From an uncultured Erysipelotrichaceae bacterium (lineage in GTDB: Bacteria; Bacillota_I; Bacilli_A; Erysipelotrichales; Erysipelotrichaceae), in the NCBI GenBank assembly GCA_902786245.1, contig CADABS010000036.1, positions 1 through 33,184 on the forward strand: a stretch of 33,184 bases of DNA. Direction: 5' to 3'. Under the pieces are notes generated by a model, which saw only the letters and a list, made by a program, of their open reading frames with translations, searched no databases and had not been told where the DNA came from. Shown here piece by piece: positions 23,102 to 30,836 of this stretch (the first letter of the stretch is position 1; every line of letters begins with the position of its first letter). The position numbers were made by a program, and so were the translations under genes.

Positions 23102-24517
23102 TTACAGCGGCATGATGCCGAAGATGATGGCTACGATCATGCACAGAAAGGAGAAGCCCCATACGTACATGAAGCTTGCCTTGATGTGGTCTTTGATATC
23201 GACTTCTGCAAGACCAGTGCCGAGCAGAGTAGCCGGAACCATCGGGCTGATGAATGTAGCGCAGTTGCGGCATACGACCATTGCGACAGCGATCGGCAGT
23301 GCTTCAACACCGAAGGCCTGACCGATACCGATGACGACCGGCAGCATTCCGTAGAAGTAGGAGTCTGTATCAAATGCCAGAGCAAGAGGTACAGAGAGGA
23401 TACCGATGACCAGCGGCAGATGTCTTCCGAGAGCTGCAGGAAGAACTGCGGATACAAGACCTGCCAGGCAGCGGACAACAGACGGAATTGCGTCTGCAGG
23501 CAGTTCCATTGTCTTTGCGGAAATGACTGCACCGTCTGCACCGAGGCTGGATGTCAGAATACCCATCAGGACAGCAGCGCCCATCAGAGTGGAACACATC
23601 ATCAGAGCCGGACCGGCATGCAGGTTGATGATCTTTTTGTGCATCTTGGCAGTGAAGCCATAGTTGACAAACAGAGCAAGTGCAACACCGATCATGAACG
23701 GATAGTAGCTCGGGAATACATCCCAGATCAGCATTGCGATAACGCCGATCGTGAGCAGAATGTTGAACAGGAACAGCTGCGGACGTGCCAGTTCCGGATT
23801 GCTTGCCGGAACGGAGGCGTCATCGCTTTCTTCTTCAACGACTTCGCCTTCTTCAGCAGCAAGTTTTCCATTCAGGCCTGCACCGCGTGCTTTTTCCTGT
23901 ACGCCTGTGAAGTATGCATGAACCAGAGACAGGATAATACCGCAGATCTGGATCGGCAGAATTGTCTGCCAGAGGCTGCCTGCTTCAATACCGAGTACGG
24001 AAGCAGCACGCATCGTCGGACCTGCCCAGGGCATCAGGTTCAGAACACCCATGGCAAGGACTGCGATACGGAGCAGACTTGTCTTGCGCATATGCATGCG
24101 CTTGAATACCGGCAGCATCGCCGGGACGACGATACAGAATGTAGAAGCGCCGCCGCCGTCGAGATGGCCGACCAGAGCGATGATGCATGTGACGATGCAG
24201 ACACCGATGACGTTGTCACCGACGAATGTCATCAGCTTGCCGATGATGACATCGAACATGCCCGCATCTGTCATGATGCCGAAGTAGAGTACGGAGAAGA
24301 CGAACAGGGCAGCAGTAGGTCCGGTACTGTTGAAGCCTGCCTTGATCATCGATGCAAGGTTGTCAAAGGTGAATCTTCCGCCGATGACAAGAACCAGTGC
24401 GAGAATTGTCGGCCATACGATAAATGCGATAGCCGGCTGCGTTTTACTCTTGAACAGTGTTACAACGATCGCGACGATCGTCAGAAGTCCAAGAATACCA
24501 ACGACTGTTGAACTCAT
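23102..24517 (-). CDS. CitMHS family citrate transporter
   Basis: A 471-residue secondary transporter with about 12 hydrophobic segments and a central acidic hydrophilic loop (about residues 213-247). It resembles the CitMHS family (citrate-metal:H+ symporters such as B. subtilis CitM/CitH). The segment G-H-L-D-G-G-G-A-S-T-F-C-I-V-V-P-A and the late C-R-N-C-A-T-F-I-S-P-M-V-P-A-T are typical reentrant-type motifs of this family. It is the last gene of the operon with the citrate lyase subunits, which strongly supports citrate (or metal-citrate) import. AAGGGG precedes the ATG. The metal preference (Mg, Ca or other) cannot be read from sequence. Confidence 0.9.
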   Translation of the reverse strand: MSSTVVGILGLLTIVAIVVTLFKSKTQPAIAFIVWPTILALVLVIGGRFTFDNLASMIKAGFNSTGPTAALFVFSVLYFGIMTDAGMFDVIIGKLMTFVGDNVIGVCIVTCIIALVGHLDGGGASTFCIVVPAMLPVFKRMHMRKTSLLRIAVLAMGVLNLMPWAGPTMRAASVLGIEAGSLWQTILPIQICGIILSLVHAYFTGVQEKARGAGLNGKLAAEEGEVVEEESDDASVPASNPELARPQLFLFNILLTIGVIAMLIWDVFPSYYPFMIGVALALFVNYGFTAKMHKKIINLHAGPALMMCSTLMGAAVLMGILTSSLGADGAVISAKTMELPADAIPSVVRCLAGLVSAVLPAALGRHLPLVIGILSVPLALAFDTDSYFYGMLPVVIGIGQAFGVEALPIAVAMVVCRNCATFISPMVPATLLGTGLAEVDIKDHIKASFMYVWGFSFLCMIVAIIFGIMPL

Positions 24518-24549
24518 GTTTTTTTATCCCCTTTCAGATTTTATGAATA

Positions 24550-26100
24550 TCAGAGCGGTTTTACCTGACGGACAACGTCCATGATCGTTCCGTCACGCGC
24601 TTCGATGATTCCTACGACACGGTCTTCGAATTCAACCGGATCCGGAGTGCCTGTAATGGAGTAAGCGATGTCTCTGAGTTCTTCGATTGTCTTCAGAGGT
24701 ACGCAGTCCGCTTTCTGCAGAGCTTCCAGCAGGTCAGGTCTGTTCGGATTGACTGCTACACCGTAGTCGGTAACGACGATATCGACGCTTTCACCCGGTG
24801 TGGTGACTGTTGTTACATCTGTGCAGATTGCCGGAATACGGCCCTGCAGCAGCGGGCAGATGACGATCGTGCACTTGGCACCCTGGGCTGTGTCAGGATG
24901 GCCGCCCTGTGCGCCGGTGATAATGCCGTCGGATCCTACAACAACGTTGCAGTTGAAGTGAACGTCGACTTCCAGAGATGCCAGAATGACGTAGTCGAGT
25001 TTATTGACGAATGCGCCTTTGTTGAAAGGATTCGCATATTCGCTTGCCGTGATGTAGTAGTGATTCGGGTTTTCGATGTTGGTAACCGCATCGAGATCGA
25101 ATGCCTGTGTATCCATCAGGACATTGACCAGTCCCTTTTCAAGCAGGTCGCACATCGGCTTTGTCAGACCGCCGATGCCGAATCCCATCTTGACGCCTCT
25201 TTCTTCCATGATCCGTGTCAGAGAGATCGTGGAAGCGATGGAAGCGCCGCCGACACCGGTCTGATAGGAGAATCCGTCCTTGAAGTACGGTGTGTTGACG
25301 ACGACCTGTGTGCAGTATTCCGCCATCATCAGCTTGCGCTGGTCCGTGGTCGGCTTGGCTGCGCCGGTTGCGATCTTTTCCGGAATGCCGATGGCGTCAA
25401 CGACGCATACATAGTCGACATTCGTCATGGAAATCTGGGCCGGATAGTTCGGGAACGGAACCAGGCAGTCGGTAATTGCGACGACATAGTCTGCGCAGTC
25501 CGCATCGACGGCAGAGTAGCTGATGACACCGCAGTTTGTCTTTCCGCCGGTACCGCTCAGGTTGCCGTATTCATCAGAAGTCGGAGCGCCGATGAAGGCG
25601 ATGTCGACTTTGGTTTCACCGGAGAATACGGAACGGACACGGCCGCCGTGACTTCTCATGATTGCCAGTCCCTGCAGCTTACCGTTGGAAATTGCTTCAC
25701 CGATCTTGCCGCGGACACCGGATGCTTCGATGCTGGTGATCGTTCCGTCTTCGATCATCGGAACGATTGCTTCATGGGCTTTGCCCAGGGAAGTCGCTGC
25801 CAGCTTGATGTTCTTGAGACCCATGTTGTGGATTTCGTTCATGACCATGTTGACGATCAGGTCGCCTTCACGGAAATGATGGTGGAAGCTGACGGTCATG
25901 CCGTCATGCGCATTGCACTTCTCCAGTGCTTCACGGATGCTCTGCACGATTTTGCTGTGCTGGTTGTCCATGACCGGGTGTACCGTCGGCGCGGAACGCT
26001 GGAACGGAACGCCTTCTTTATAGTTGTTGCCCTGGAAGGGCTCTTTTCCCGTCAGACTGAGGATCTCTTCAGGGATTTCACGTCCTACTGCATTTTTCAT
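24550..26100 (-). CDS. citF: Citrate lyase alpha subunit (citrate:acetyl-ACP transferase)
   Basis: Swaps the acetyl group on the acyl carrier protein for citrate, forming citryl-ACP and acetate (EC 2.8.3.10). It is 516 residues long, close to the usual 500-520. The N-terminal N-A-V-G-R-E-I-P-E and the segment S-F-H-H-H-F-R-E-G-D are characteristic. So are F-I-G-A-P-T-S-D-E-Y-G-N, G-V-G-G-A-S and the late G-A-Q-G-G-H-P-D-T-A motif, which place it in the CoA-transferase fold. It starts 2 nt after the citE stop with AAGGGGG as ribosome binding site inside citE, so it is tightly coupled. Cytosolic; part of the D-E-F complex. Confidence 0.97.
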   Translation of the reverse strand: MKNAVGREIPEEILSLTGKEPFQGNNYKEGVPFQRSAPTVHPVMDNQHSKIVQSIREALEKCNAHDGMTVSFHHHFREGDLIVNMVMNEIHNMGLKNIKLAATSLGKAHEAIVPMIEDGTITSIEASGVRGKIGEAISNGKLQGLAIMRSHGGRVRSVFSGETKVDIAFIGAPTSDEYGNLSGTGGKTNCGVISYSAVDADCADYVVAITDCLVPFPNYPAQISMTNVDYVCVVDAIGIPEKIATGAAKPTTDQRKLMMAEYCTQVVVNTPYFKDGFSYQTGVGGASIASTISLTRIMEERGVKMGFGIGGLTKPMCDLLEKGLVNVLMDTQAFDLDAVTNIENPNHYYITASEYANPFNKGAFVNKLDYVILASLEVDVHFNCNVVVGSDGIITGAQGGHPDTAQGAKCTIVICPLLQGRIPAICTDVTTVTTPGESVDIVVTDYGVAVNPNRPDLLEALQKADCVPLKTIEELRDIAYSITGTPDPVEFEDRVVGIIEARDGTIMDVVRQVKPL

Positions 26101-26102
26101 GA

Positions 26103-27002
26103 TTACAGATCCCCCTTATAAACACCGGATGCCTTGGCAAGTGCCAGTGTACGCTTAGCGCCGTCATAGAAGGCGATATCGATCATCTTGCCGTCAACGG
26201 TGAAGACGCCGATGCCCTGTGCTTTCTTCGTATCGATTTCACGGACGACCTTTTCCGCGAAGATAATGTCTTTTTCAGTCGGTGTGAAGATCTCATGTAC
26301 GATCGGAATCTGGCGCGGGTTAATGATGGATTTTCCGTCAAAGCCCATCGTATGGATCGTTTCGACATCGCGGCGGAAGCCGTCCATGTCTTTCAGATTT
26401 GTGTAGACAGTGTCAAAGCACTGAACGCCGGCAGCTCTTGCCGCAATGATCATGTGCTGGCGGGCACCCATCAGCTCGACACCGGTGCCGGAGATTGTTG
26501 TCTGCAGGTCCTTTGTATAGTCGCCGCCGGAAAGAGCGATACCGAACAGTCTTTCCGAAGCAGAGCAGACTTCAAATGCATTCATGACGCCTTTGGCAGA
26601 TTCAAGCGCAGCCATGATCAGTGTGCTTCCGTCTTCTCTGCCGAATTCTTTTTCTGCTGCGATGACAGCATTTTCAACTCTGCGGACATCCTCTGCGGTT
26701 TCTGTTTTCGGGATACGGATCGCATCGCAGCCGCCGGCAACTGCACAGCGGATATCTTCTTCCCAAAGATCCGTGTCCAGACCGTTGATTCTGACTACGC
26801 GCTCAACACCGCGGTAATCGATTTCCTGCAGTGCATGATACAGGGAGTAGCGGGCTGCGTCTTTTTCACGTTCGGCGACCGCATCTTCCAGATCGAGCAT
26901 GATGGAGTCAGGTGCATAGATATAAGGGTCTTTGATGAGACCAGGTTTCTGGCAGTTCAGAAACATCATGCTTCTGCGGAGACGCTTCAGATTCGGATTC
27001 AT
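26103..27002 (-). CDS. citE: Citrate lyase beta subunit (citryl-ACP lyase)
   Basis: Cleaves citryl-ACP to oxaloacetate and acetyl-ACP (EC 4.1.3.34). It is 299 residues with the TIM-barrel fold of the HpcH/HpaI-CitE family. L-R-R-S-M-M-F starts the barrel, D-S-I-M-L-D-L-E-D-A-V supplies Mg-binding acids, and R-I-P-K-T-E and A-A-L-E-S-A-K-G contribute the second metal/substrate strand. G-K-S-I-I-N-P-R-Q-I-P is the closing motif. The start at 27002 overlaps the citD stop as ATGA, with GGGGAGGAG about 8 nt upstream. The frame is open up to 27062, but that part lies inside citD. Confidence 0.97.
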   Translation of the reverse strand: MNPNLKRLRRSMMFLNCQKPGLIKDPYIYAPDSIMLDLEDAVAEREKDAARYSLYHALQEIDYRGVERVVRINGLDTDLWEEDIRCAVAGGCDAIRIPKTETAEDVRRVENAVIAAEKEFGREDGSTLIMAALESAKGVMNAFEVCSASERLFGIALSGGDYTKDLQTTISGTGVELMGARQHMIIAARAAGVQCFDTVYTNLKDMDGFRRDVETIHTMGFDGKSIINPRQIPIVHEIFTPTEKDIIFAEKVVREIDTKKAQGIGVFTVDGKMIDIAFYDGAKRTLALAKASGVYKGDL

Positions 27003-27298
27003 TTGATTGCTCCTCCCCACGGCAGATTGTTTGTGATGCCGTTGCTGCGGTAAACAGCGCATTCGACGCGCGCCTTGATCGTGCAGTCGAGTGCTCCCTT
27101 ATCGACAACCGTGACTTTTGCGTCCGTAACGTCCAGATTCGCAAGTGTTTCATTGATGACTTTGCGGATCTGTTTTCCGAACTGGCGGATTACAGCGCTC
27201 TCGAGATCGAGTTCGACCGTACCGCTGCCGGGTTCGACAGTTACCATGCAGTCACTGGACTCGAGGGTTCCTGCTACCGCTGCCTTTTTGATTTCCAT
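26999..27298 (-). CDS. citD: Citrate lyase gamma subunit (acyl carrier protein)
   Basis: A 99-residue acyl carrier of the citrate lyase complex. The prosthetic group 2'-(5''-phosphoribosyl)-3'-dephospho-CoA is attached to a conserved serine near residue 14; here S14 lies in G-T-L-E-S-S-D (10-16). The rest (V-T-V-E-P-G, L-E-S-A-V-I-R-Q-F-G, D-K-G-A-L-D-C-T-I-K-A-R-V-E-C-A) fits CitD closely. The start at 27298 is fixed by AAAGGAG about 10 nt upstream and by the family N-terminus; the frame extends upstream to 27487 but that stretch is AT-rich and lies in the divergent control region. First gene of the minus-strand citrate operon. Confidence 0.96.
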   Translation of the reverse strand: MEIKKAAVAGTLESSDCMVTVEPGSGTVELDLESAVIRQFGKQIRKVINETLANLDVTDAKVTVVDKGALDCTIKARVECAVYRSNGITNNLPWGGAIK

Positions 27299-27466
27299 AA
27301 TGGCAATTTCTCCTTTCCTATATAGATAATGTGCCTTACATGTACAATTTAGCAGATAAAGATATAACTTAAAAATACGAATAATACCATAAAGATATAA
27401 TAAAATACTTATACATCTGAAAATGATGGTACTATCAGTATAGCGCTTACATTCGGGAGGTGGCAT
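27299..27466. promoter_or_regulatory. Divergent citrate control region with a 12-bp direct repeat
   Basis: A 168-bp strongly AT-rich region between the divergent citD and LysR-type genes. ATAAAGATATAA occurs exactly twice, at 27356-27367 and 27389-27400, 33 bp apart (about three helical turns) on the same strand. This is the best candidate for a regulator binding pair. I could not settle either promoter: TTGTAC/TATATA on the minus strand is well spaced but too close to the citD ribosome binding site. Confidence 0.5.
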
Positions 27467-28384
27467 ATGAATTTCAGACAGGCACAATATATCTGTACGA
27501 TTGCTGCAGAGGGCAGCATTACGGCGGCTGCGAGGAAACTGAGTGTCTCTCAGCCATCATTGAGCCAGATGGTGCGGCAGATCGAAAGCGAAACCGGTGT
27601 AGCACTGTTTGACCGTTCGTCTCTGCCGATGCAGCTGACATATGCCGGTGAGAAATATGTCGAATGTGCACAGACCATCATCACCGCTTCCAGGAGACTT
27701 GAAAACCAGCTCCAGGATATACGGAAGGAAAACAGCGGACGGCTGCGGGTCGGCATCAGCGTACAGCGTTCCATGCGCATACTGCCGTATGTCATTCCCG
27801 TATTTACTTCGCGCTATCCGGATGTCTCTCTGGAAATTACCGAAGCGGGAAGTGTGCGGATCGAAGAGATGCTGCGGACCGGCGATGTCGATCTGATGTT
27901 TGCCGCAACCGATACGACCAGTGCGGAATTCGACTATCAGCTGATCGAGAAGGAAATCATCGGGATCCTGGCCGGCTCATCCTCCGGTCTGGTCGATGTA
28001 TTCCGCAACGGCACTTCGCTTTCCGTGGAAGATACTGCGGCAGAGAAATATGTATATCTGAAGCCAGGACACAGCGTCCGCAGCATTCAGGATTATCTGT
28101 TCAGGAAATATGCGCTTGAGCCGAAGGTGATCCTGGAAACGGATTCGCTGGAAGTTGCCAGAAGAGTGACAGTTTCATCCGGTGCGTGCATGCTCTGCCC
28201 GAATGTGTATTATGATGATGCTATGATTGATGCAGGCGGCGTGTTCTATCCGCTGAAAAAGTATGAGAACAAAAGGCACTATTATGCCTGTACAAGAAAA
28301 AGCGAGGTACTGCCCCGCTTTGCCCAGGATATGATTGAAATGGTCCGTTCGGTGCTGCGCAATGAACTGGAATCTGAAGACTGA
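27467..28384 (+). CDS. LysR family transcriptional regulator, probable citrate regulator
   Basis: A 305-residue LysR-type regulator. The N-terminal winged helix-turn-helix (about 3-60) reads I-A-A-E-G-S-I-T-A-A-A-R-K-L-S-V-S-Q-P-S-L-S. A linker helix follows, then a periplasmic-binding-protein-like effector domain from about residue 88 (G-R-L-R-V-G-I-S). GGGAGGTGG is the ribosome binding site. It is transcribed divergently from citD-citE-citF-transporter and followed by citXG after 11 nt, so it should control one or both citrate units. Citrate as inducer is inferred from position. Most characterised citrate systems use CitA/CitB two-component or GntR-type CitI/CitO regulators, so a LysR regulator is less usual. 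Confidence 0.93.
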   Translation: MNFRQAQYICTIAAEGSITAAARKLSVSQPSLSQMVRQIESETGVALFDRSSLPMQLTYAGEKYVECAQTIITASRRLENQLQDIRKENSGRLRVGISVQRSMRILPYVIPVFTSRYPDVSLEITEAGSVRIEEMLRTGDVDLMFAATDTTSAEFDYQLIEKEIIGILAGSSSGLVDVFRNGTSLSVEDTAAEKYVYLKPGHSVRSIQDYLFRKYALEPKVILETDSLEVARRVTVSSGACMLCPNVYYDDAMIDAGGVFYPLKKYENKRHYYACTRKSEVLPRFAQDMIEMVRSVLRNELESED

Positions 28385-28395
28385 GAGGAACCTTT

Positions 28396-29748
28396 ATGGA
28401 AAAGATACAGCAGGTTGATCTGGCAATGATGCTGGACGCAAGAGAAAGACGGTCTTTCCGGCAGCGGGAACTGCTGGAACAGTATCAGCGTCCCCTGATC
28501 AGTTTTTCCATGAATATCGCCGGTCCCGTGAAGAATACACCGCTGATCAGAAGAGGTTTCACGGAAGGACGCCGGCAGCTGCTGGAAAGGATCCGGGAAG
28601 CAGGCGGAAAGATTCTTTTTCAGGAAGAAACGGATGAAGCGACCGGATGCGAAGGCATGTACATCACGGATCTGGATGAGCAGAAAATCAAGCAGCTGAC
28701 CTGCGCAGTTGAAGAAGAAACTGCAGCCGGGCGGCTGTATGACATGGATGTCATCGATACCTGCGGAAACAAACTGGAGCGTCCTGCGCCGCGCAGATGT
28801 CTGATCTGCGGAAAACCGGCCAAAGAATGCGCCCGCAGCCGGACGCATTCCGTCGCTGAACTGCAGGAAGCGACAGGAAGAGTCCTGAAAGAATCACTGG
28901 ATCAAAGCGACCGGAACATAATTGCATCGCGCACGGTTCAGGCCCTTCTGTACGAAGTATGCGTAACACCTAAACCCGGTCTTGTCGACCGGAATGACAG
29001 CGGCAGCCATGCGGATATGGATATCTATACATTCATGGCCAGCGCTTCTGCCCTCTGGCCGTATTTCGCATCCTGCGCAGAGACCGGTATGGAATCGGCA
29101 GAGCTGCCCGCCCCGGAAACATTGAAAAGACTCAGAGATCCGGGAAAAGAAGCAGAGCGCAGAATGTACAGAATGACAGCCGGAATCAATACCCATAAAG
29201 GTGCCATCTTCTCCATGGGAATCCTCTGTGCCGCTTTCGGCAGACTGGCTCCCCAGGACCGGTATGATCCTGATCAGGTACTGGCTGAAGCAGCCGCGAT
29301 GACTGCCGGCATCACGGAAAGAGAACTGCATGGCGTCAATGCGGAAACAGCCGTGACCGCCGGACAGAAGATCTATGCGGAATACGGCATCGCCGGTATC
29401 CGGGGCGAAGCGGAAGCAGGCTTCCCCGCGGTCAGAGAACACGGACTGCCGGTGCTGGAAGAAGGACTGAAATCGGAAAAAAGCAGGGATGAAGCAGGCA
29501 GAGCTGCGCTTCTTGCCATCATCGCATCTACACCGGATACCAATATGATCCACAGAGGCGGCATTGCGCTGCAGAAGAAAACAGCTGCCCAGGCCGCAGA
29601 AATACTGAAGAATAATGCATATCCGGATGCGGATACGATGGCACAGCTGAATGCGGAATATATCAATGAACGCCTGTCACCCGGCGGCAGCGCAGATCTT
29701 CTGGCGGTGTGCTGGCTGATGCATTTTCTCAAGGAGGAACGGGCATAA
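28396..29748 (+). CDS. citXG: Bifunctional CitXG: holo-citrate lyase synthase and triphosphoribosyl-dephospho-CoA synthase
   Basis: A 450-residue fusion of two cofactor enzymes. Residues 1 to about 165 are CitX, which transfers the phosphoribosyl-dephospho-CoA group to apo-CitD (EC 2.7.7.61). It has R-L-Y-D-M-D-V-I-D (113-121) and R-C-L-I-C-G-K-P-A-K-E-C-A-R-S-R-T-H-S (134-152). Residues about 172-450 are CitG, which makes the triphosphoribosyl precursor from ATP and dephospho-CoA (EC 2.4.2.52), with L-L-Y-E-V-C-V-T-P-K-P-G-L-V-D-R, G-I-N-T-H-K-G-A-I-F-S and H-G-V-N-A-E-T-A. AGAGGAA is the ribosome binding site. Its TAA overlaps the citC ATG (TAATG). Such CitXG fusions are known in other bacteria. 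Confidence 0.95.
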   Translation: MEKIQQVDLAMMLDARERRSFRQRELLEQYQRPLISFSMNIAGPVKNTPLIRRGFTEGRRQLLERIREAGGKILFQEETDEATGCEGMYITDLDEQKIKQLTCAVEEETAAGRLYDMDVIDTCGNKLERPAPRRCLICGKPAKECARSRTHSVAELQEATGRVLKESLDQSDRNIIASRTVQALLYEVCVTPKPGLVDRNDSGSHADMDIYTFMASASALWPYFASCAETGMESAELPAPETLKRLRDPGKEAERRMYRMTAGINTHKGAIFSMGILCAAFGRLAPQDRYDPDQVLAEAAAMTAGITERELHGVNAETAVTAGQKIYAEYGIAGIRGEAEAGFPAVREHGLPVLEEGLKSEKSRDEAGRAALLAIIASTPDTNMIHRGGIALQKKTAAQAAEILKNNAYPDADTMAQLNAEYINERLSPGGSADLLAVCWLMHFLKEERA

Positions 29749-30788
29749 TGGAATACTATATTTCCGAAATCCGCATGAATGATGCAAGAGCACTGGCAAA
29801 GGTTGACAGGCTGCTTGAAAAAGAAGGCATCCGCAGGGATAATTCCCTGGATTATATATGTGCCATGTATGATGAAGAAGGAAATATTGCGGCGACCGGC
29901 AGCTGTTACGGCAATACGCTGCGGTGCTTTGCGGTCAGCAGCGGTCACCAGGGAGAAGGACTGCTCAACCAGATCGTCACGCATCTGATCGATGTCCAGT
30001 CAGCCCGGGGCAATTTCCATCTGTTCTTATATACAAAGCCGTCTGCCGCAATGTTCTTCCGTGACATCGGCTTTCATGAGATTGCCCGGGTCGAAAACAA
30101 GCTCGTTTTCATGGAAAACCGCAGGAACGGATTTTCTTCGTATCTTGCGGCTCTGGCAGAGACCCGACAGGAAGGTAACAGCGCAGCGGTCGTCATGAAT
30201 GCCAATCCGTTTACCAGAGGCCATCAGTATCTGGCGGAACAGGCGGCCGCATCCTGCGATCATCTGCATCTGTTTGTCGTATCCGAAGATAAGAGTCTGG
30301 TGCCTTTTTCCGTCCGGAAACGCCTGGTCGAAGAAGGTACGCGCCATCTGCCTAATGTCATACTGCATGACTGCGGGCCGTACATCATCTCTGCCGCGAC
30401 ATTCCCGGGATATTTTCTGAAAGATGAAGAAGATATTGTTCAGGGACAGGCAAGACTGGATCTGACCGTGTTCAGAAGGATTGCGGAAACGCTGAACATA
30501 TCTGCAAGATGGGTGGGGGAGGAACCGGTCAGTGCCGTTACATCGGTGTATAACCGGATCATGCAGGAAGAACTGCCGGGATACGGCATTCAGTGCATCG
30601 TCGTGCCGCGGCTGGAGGCGGACGGCATGGCGATCAGTGCCAGTACGGTCAGAAAATGCATTCAGGATCAGGATTACGGTCTACTCAGAAAACTTGTGCC
30701 GGATTCCACCTATGCATATCTGATGAGTGAAGAAGCACGCGATGTGATCGCCGCAATCAGAAATGAGGAAGATGTGATCCATCACTGA
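29748..30788 (+). CDS. citC: [Citrate (pro-3S)-lyase] ligase
   Basis: Activates citrate lyase by acetylating the thiol of the CitD prosthetic group with acetate and ATP (EC 6.2.1.22). It is 346 residues. Residues 1 to about 125 form a GNAT-like domain (G-N-T-L-R-C-F-A-V and H-Q-G-E-G-L-L-N). From about 145 it is a nucleotidyltransferase of the HIGH superfamily: N-A-N-P-F-T-R-G-H-Q-Y-L (151-162, T-x-G-H motif) and I-S-A-S-T-V-R-K (296-303). It starts at 29748 overlapping the citXG stop, with AAGGAGG 10 nt upstream. It is the last gene of the plus-strand citrate unit and ends at a strong hairpin. Confidence 0.96.
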   Translation: MEYYISEIRMNDARALAKVDRLLEKEGIRRDNSLDYICAMYDEEGNIAATGSCYGNTLRCFAVSSGHQGEGLLNQIVTHLIDVQSARGNFHLFLYTKPSAAMFFRDIGFHEIARVENKLVFMENRRNGFSSYLAALAETRQEGNSAAVVMNANPFTRGHQYLAEQAAASCDHLHLFVVSEDKSLVPFSVRKRLVEEGTRHLPNVILHDCGPYIISAATFPGYFLKDEEDIVQGQARLDLTVFRRIAETLNISARWVGEEPVSAVTSVYNRIMQEELPGYGIQCIVVPRLEADGMAISASTVRKCIQDQDYGLLRKLVPDSTYAYLMSEEARDVIAAIRNEEDVIHH

Positions 30789-30794
30789 AATCAA

Positions 30795-30823
30795 AAACAA
30801 AGCGGAGGCTGTGTCCTCCGCTT
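30795..30823. terminator. Bidirectional terminator between citC and the MATE gene
   Basis: AAGCGGAGG pairs perfectly with CCTCCGCTT (9 bp, 6-nt loop). On the minus strand it is followed by TGTTTTTGA; on the plus strand by CAGTATTTT, weaker. It separates the convergent citC and MATE genes. Confidence 0.8.
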
Positions 30824-30836
30824 CAGTATTTTCAGA

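Noticed and set aside
23186-24511. Long plus-strand open frame of 441 codons
   Set aside because: It is antisense to the CitMHS transporter, has an improbable Cys/Asp/Gln/His-rich composition and no ribosome binding site.
24898-26121. Plus-strand open frame of 407 codons
   Set aside because: It is antisense to citF, with no family resemblance and no start signals.
27319-27347. TTGTAC-17-TATATA promoter for citD on the minus strand
   Set aside because: Spacing is ideal, but transcription would start within the citD ribosome binding site (plus 27310-27316), leaving no usable leader.
27299-27487. N-terminal extension of CitD
   Set aside because: The extension is AT-rich and lies in the control region; CitD proteins start at the serine-containing segment and AAAGGAG precedes 27298.
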